Source: Notospermus geniculatus (lineage: Eukaryota; Nemertea; Pilidiophora; Heteronemertea; Lineidae). From it: 64,000 nucleotides of DNA. The stretch spans positions 153,686 to 217,685 of the forward strand of contig NMRB01000883.1 in NCBI GenBank assembly GCA_002633025.1. The letters run 5' to 3'. A model generated the notes under the pieces. That model was not told the DNA's origin. It did not search any database and saw only the letters and a program-made list of their open reading frames with translations. The position numbers were made by a program, and so were the translations under genes. Shown here piece by piece: positions 61,605 to 64,000 of this stretch (its first letter is position 1; each line of letters begins with the position of its first letter).

Positions 61605-64000
61605 CTACATGTCTTTATTCAGCACGTACCTTCTCGCTCTCGGTTCACCCTGCACGAGAGCTCCGCCAATAAACACCGCACTGATAACGCTACTACGGCG
61701 CAGTCTCTCCTTCATCGCCATATATTCTTGCACTACTTCTTCGTCCTCCTCTTCTTCCTTCATTGCGGCTGCTTTTTTCTGCTCGACTTTGTATTTGATA
61801 TACGGCCAGATCAATAAGAGACTACCGAATATCAAAACACCCCCAGTGAGGTAGAATGAAGCAGAGTAATTCTCCGTGTAATCAGTGAGCCAACCTGCAG
61901 TTTAAAAAAGTCCAGCAACTTTGATTGGCTGAAATCAAGCTTCATTTTTTTTAAGAAACAGAGAGTTAAAGCCTTGGCCTGCCGATCTCCCCCCCCCCGC
62001 AAGCACTCACCATGCCGCGGTGTTGCGGTGTTTTTGCCCTTGCAGTTCAGCTTTAATCTGCATGCCCGTCAATTAAGGCTGGTTCTTGTCATATTTTGTA
62101 CCCCCTTCGATTTGTTTTTGGCCTCCCCGTAGGCTCTACCGTTCTTCCTATTAAATACTTGTACTGACCTGCTAGCGGGGCTCCGCCAACGTATCCGATC
62201 GCCGTGAACCCCGCCGTCTGTGAGAACGCAGCATTAAGGTCTCTTAACTCCACAAAATGTAGAATCATGATTTGCACCAATGCCACCGTCGGTGCTGTCA
62301 TTTGCCCGAAAACTACGGCCCAGAAACATATAAATCCGAAATGAGCAATGACAGGTGTTAGGATGGTTACAACTCCTGCTACTATGTAACATAAGATGAA
62401 GAAGAGGAAGGTATCCACCCTTCTTGGCTGGCTTATCAGGCCGGCAGAAAGCCGACCAGTGATGGTACAGAAGCCCCAGATGGACAGCGGAATGTTAGCT
62501 TCTTCTGGAATATCACCGACAATAGGTGGCAGCACCGGAGGCGTCCGTGGATAGAGAACCAGTGAATGAGTGTTTACAACTTCGGCGTCTAACTCCTTTA
62601 AGGCTGGTTCTTGTCATATTATGTACCCCCTTCGATTTGTTTTTGGCCTCCCCGTAGGCTCTACCATTCTTCCTAAATAGGCCTACTTGTACTGACCTGC
62701 TAGTGGGGCTCCGCCAACGTATCCGATCGCCGTGAACCCCGCCGTCTGTGAGAACGCAGCATTAAGGTCTCTCAACTCCACAAAATGTAGAATCATGATT
62801 TGCATCAATGCTACCCTCGGTGCTGTCAGTTGCCCGAAAACTACGGCCCAGAAACATATAAATCCGAAATGTGGAATAAAAGGTGTCATGATGGTTACAA
62901 CTCCTGCTACTATGTAACATACATGTAAGATGAAGAAGAGGAAGGTATCGACCTTTTTTTGCTGGCTTATCAGGCCGGCAGAAAGCCGACCAGTGATGGT
63001 GCAGAAGCCCCAGATGGACAGCGGAATGTTAGCTTCTTCTGGCGACACCTGGCCAATCTCCTTTGAAAAGGCAGCGATATGAACGAAAACGATAGACACC
63101 GCAGCTGCCACGAGCGTCATCTGCAACAACAGCAAAACAAATCCAGGATTTTTATAAACATGGAAACCGATTCGCTCAAGTCTCGTTCGTCTGCCTTCTT
63201 TCGCCCTTTGTTTCTTCTCTGCTTGTATCGACCGCCATGTTTTTGGTTCCCGTATCAGAGCGCCAAGGACGATGAGCTGTAGCGCAGCGCACGCTGATAT
63301 CCACATGGAGCCTCGCCAACTGAAAGTGTCGATCGCCGCGTGGAGGATGGGCGGAAAAATCACCTGTCCGAATCCACATCCGCTGGCGTAGAGTCCGCAT
63401 GCGAACGCTCGACCTTCATCGTAATATAGGGCTACCACAGTTGATTGGGGAATAAAGACCAAACCGCATCCGATGCCTGCAAACACAGAATAACAATACA
63501 ATGTAATAATGTGTGGGCTTATACTGCCTTTTACAGAAAGCTTTTCTGGTGAATTTTCAAGTACAGTATCTTGCACTGACAAGCGTTCCAATCCCGTGCT
63601 GATTTCACCCTTGCCTGAGTGACGGCTGGCCAACCACAGCTCTCGTAACAAACTGTATGCTAACCCGGCCTCCAGGATCCAAGCAGTGAACGAAGTAGGC
63701 CTACATGAAAGAGGATGCATGCGACCGGATACCTAGGGTCGATGCTGACTCAGAGAGCAAACACGGTGAGTTGAAAATTTTGTGTCGCTTTGGAGTCGGA
63801 AATTTGTGAAAAATTCAAGGAATATATATGTATAGTCGAAGGGCGAAGTGACTGTTGGCCTTGATATGTCAAGAGAAATTATGTATTTGAAAACCAACCT
63901 GCAAATACTGAGAAAGCCACAAGAACGGCGTAGATGCTATTAGCGAATGCCATGGCGACCAGGCTTGCCGAATAAATGACTCCCCCGATTAGTATGATCG
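61605..64000 (-). CDS. Second SLC16-like transporter, paralogue of 56077-58246 (5' end outside window)
   Basis: Exons seen: 63899-64000 (partial), 62697-63476, 61605-61894, same phases and borders as the first copy. The largest exon is 12 nt longer. The protein has IGCGLVFIPQSTVVALYYDEGRAF, GAPLAGQY at the exon end and GFCTITGRLSAGL in TM8, again with Thr in place of the usual Asp. The C-tail is longer and more charged (KEEEEDEEVVQEYM). Tandem arrangement on the same strand indicates local gene duplication. An additional duplicated half exon lies between the last two exons. First exons are not in the window. Confidence 0.78.
62169..62504 (-). CDS. Duplicated half exon of the second transporter (possible cassette exon)
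   Basis: Segment 62073-62508 repeats 62598-63042. The copied coding part is 336 nt, open, ends with the same donor and begins after a new AG (ATATTCCAG). Its phases are 1-1, so inclusion would add 112 aa repeating TM8 to TM11-like sequence. It may instead be unused. Confidence 0.5.
63477..63898. other. Intron of the second transporter
   Basis: Open reading on the minus strand continues past the exon border at 63476 to 63720, but the AG at the border (TTTGCAG) and the paralogue's structure mark it as intron. Confidence 0.6.

Noticed and set aside
1-64000. CRISPR arrays, operons, ribosome binding sites, phage or bacterial insertion sequences
   Set aside because: The window is intron-rich animal DNA; none of these structures is present.

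Overview
This is animal nuclear DNA, most likely from a marine invertebrate. Genes are split into many short GT-AG exons. Products include von Willebrand A (vWA)/EGF extracellular proteins, a WDR73 orthologue, SLC16-type transporters and a secreted metallopeptidase with ShK domains. Introns are full of short foldback transposons. The words AGGCCTA and TACATGTA recur throughout, as in many echinoderm, hemichordate, cephalochordate and mollusc genomes; I cannot name the species. Five isolated single N bases and one 947-base N gap show a scaffolded draft assembly, and several of the oddest structures sit next to them.

Layout. 1-3521: minus-strand Ty3/gypsy-type LTR retrotransposon (gag start, tRNA-Ser-like primer site, 1.7-kb LTR, and a pol tail on the far side of that LTR). 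3801-5945 (+): secreted His/Asp/Lys-rich protein with four copies of an LHGVLMHGD-type repeat; its second intron is a hairpin-rich minisatellite. 6083-10363 (-): complete nine-exon WDR73 (373 aa) with an antisense LINE fragment in its last intron. 10364-11630: probable divergent promoter region.

11631-43390 (+): one giant secreted protein gene. The assembled model is about 3,363 aa: signal peptide, PAN/apple-like domain with an RGD, three microexons, 13 vWA domains alternating with 13 EGF domains, and a C-terminal VWC-like domain. Nearly all inter-domain introns are phase 1. The locus contains a 2.1-kb probable false duplication at an N, a 359-bp duplication inside one vWA exon, two opposite single-base frameshifts near the 3' end, a tRNA-Ile gene in an intron, and an assembly gap that opens in a foldback. 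46028-49064 (+): a small secreted protein (143 aa) whose two VWC exons are a segmental duplicate of the giant gene's 3' end.

50301-53838 (-): complete six-exon secreted gluzincin-like metallopeptidase with two ShK domains (441 aa). 56077-58246 (-): complete four-exon SLC16-like transporter (494 aa). 61605-64000 (-): tandem paralogue, running off the window, with a duplicated half exon that could splice in frame.

Together the + strand genes look like an extracellular-matrix or secreted-adhesion cluster built by exon shuffling and tandem duplication. WDR73 and the transporters are ordinary cellular genes. Exon models come from splice consensus, reading phase and family resemblance read by eye; no transcript was available.
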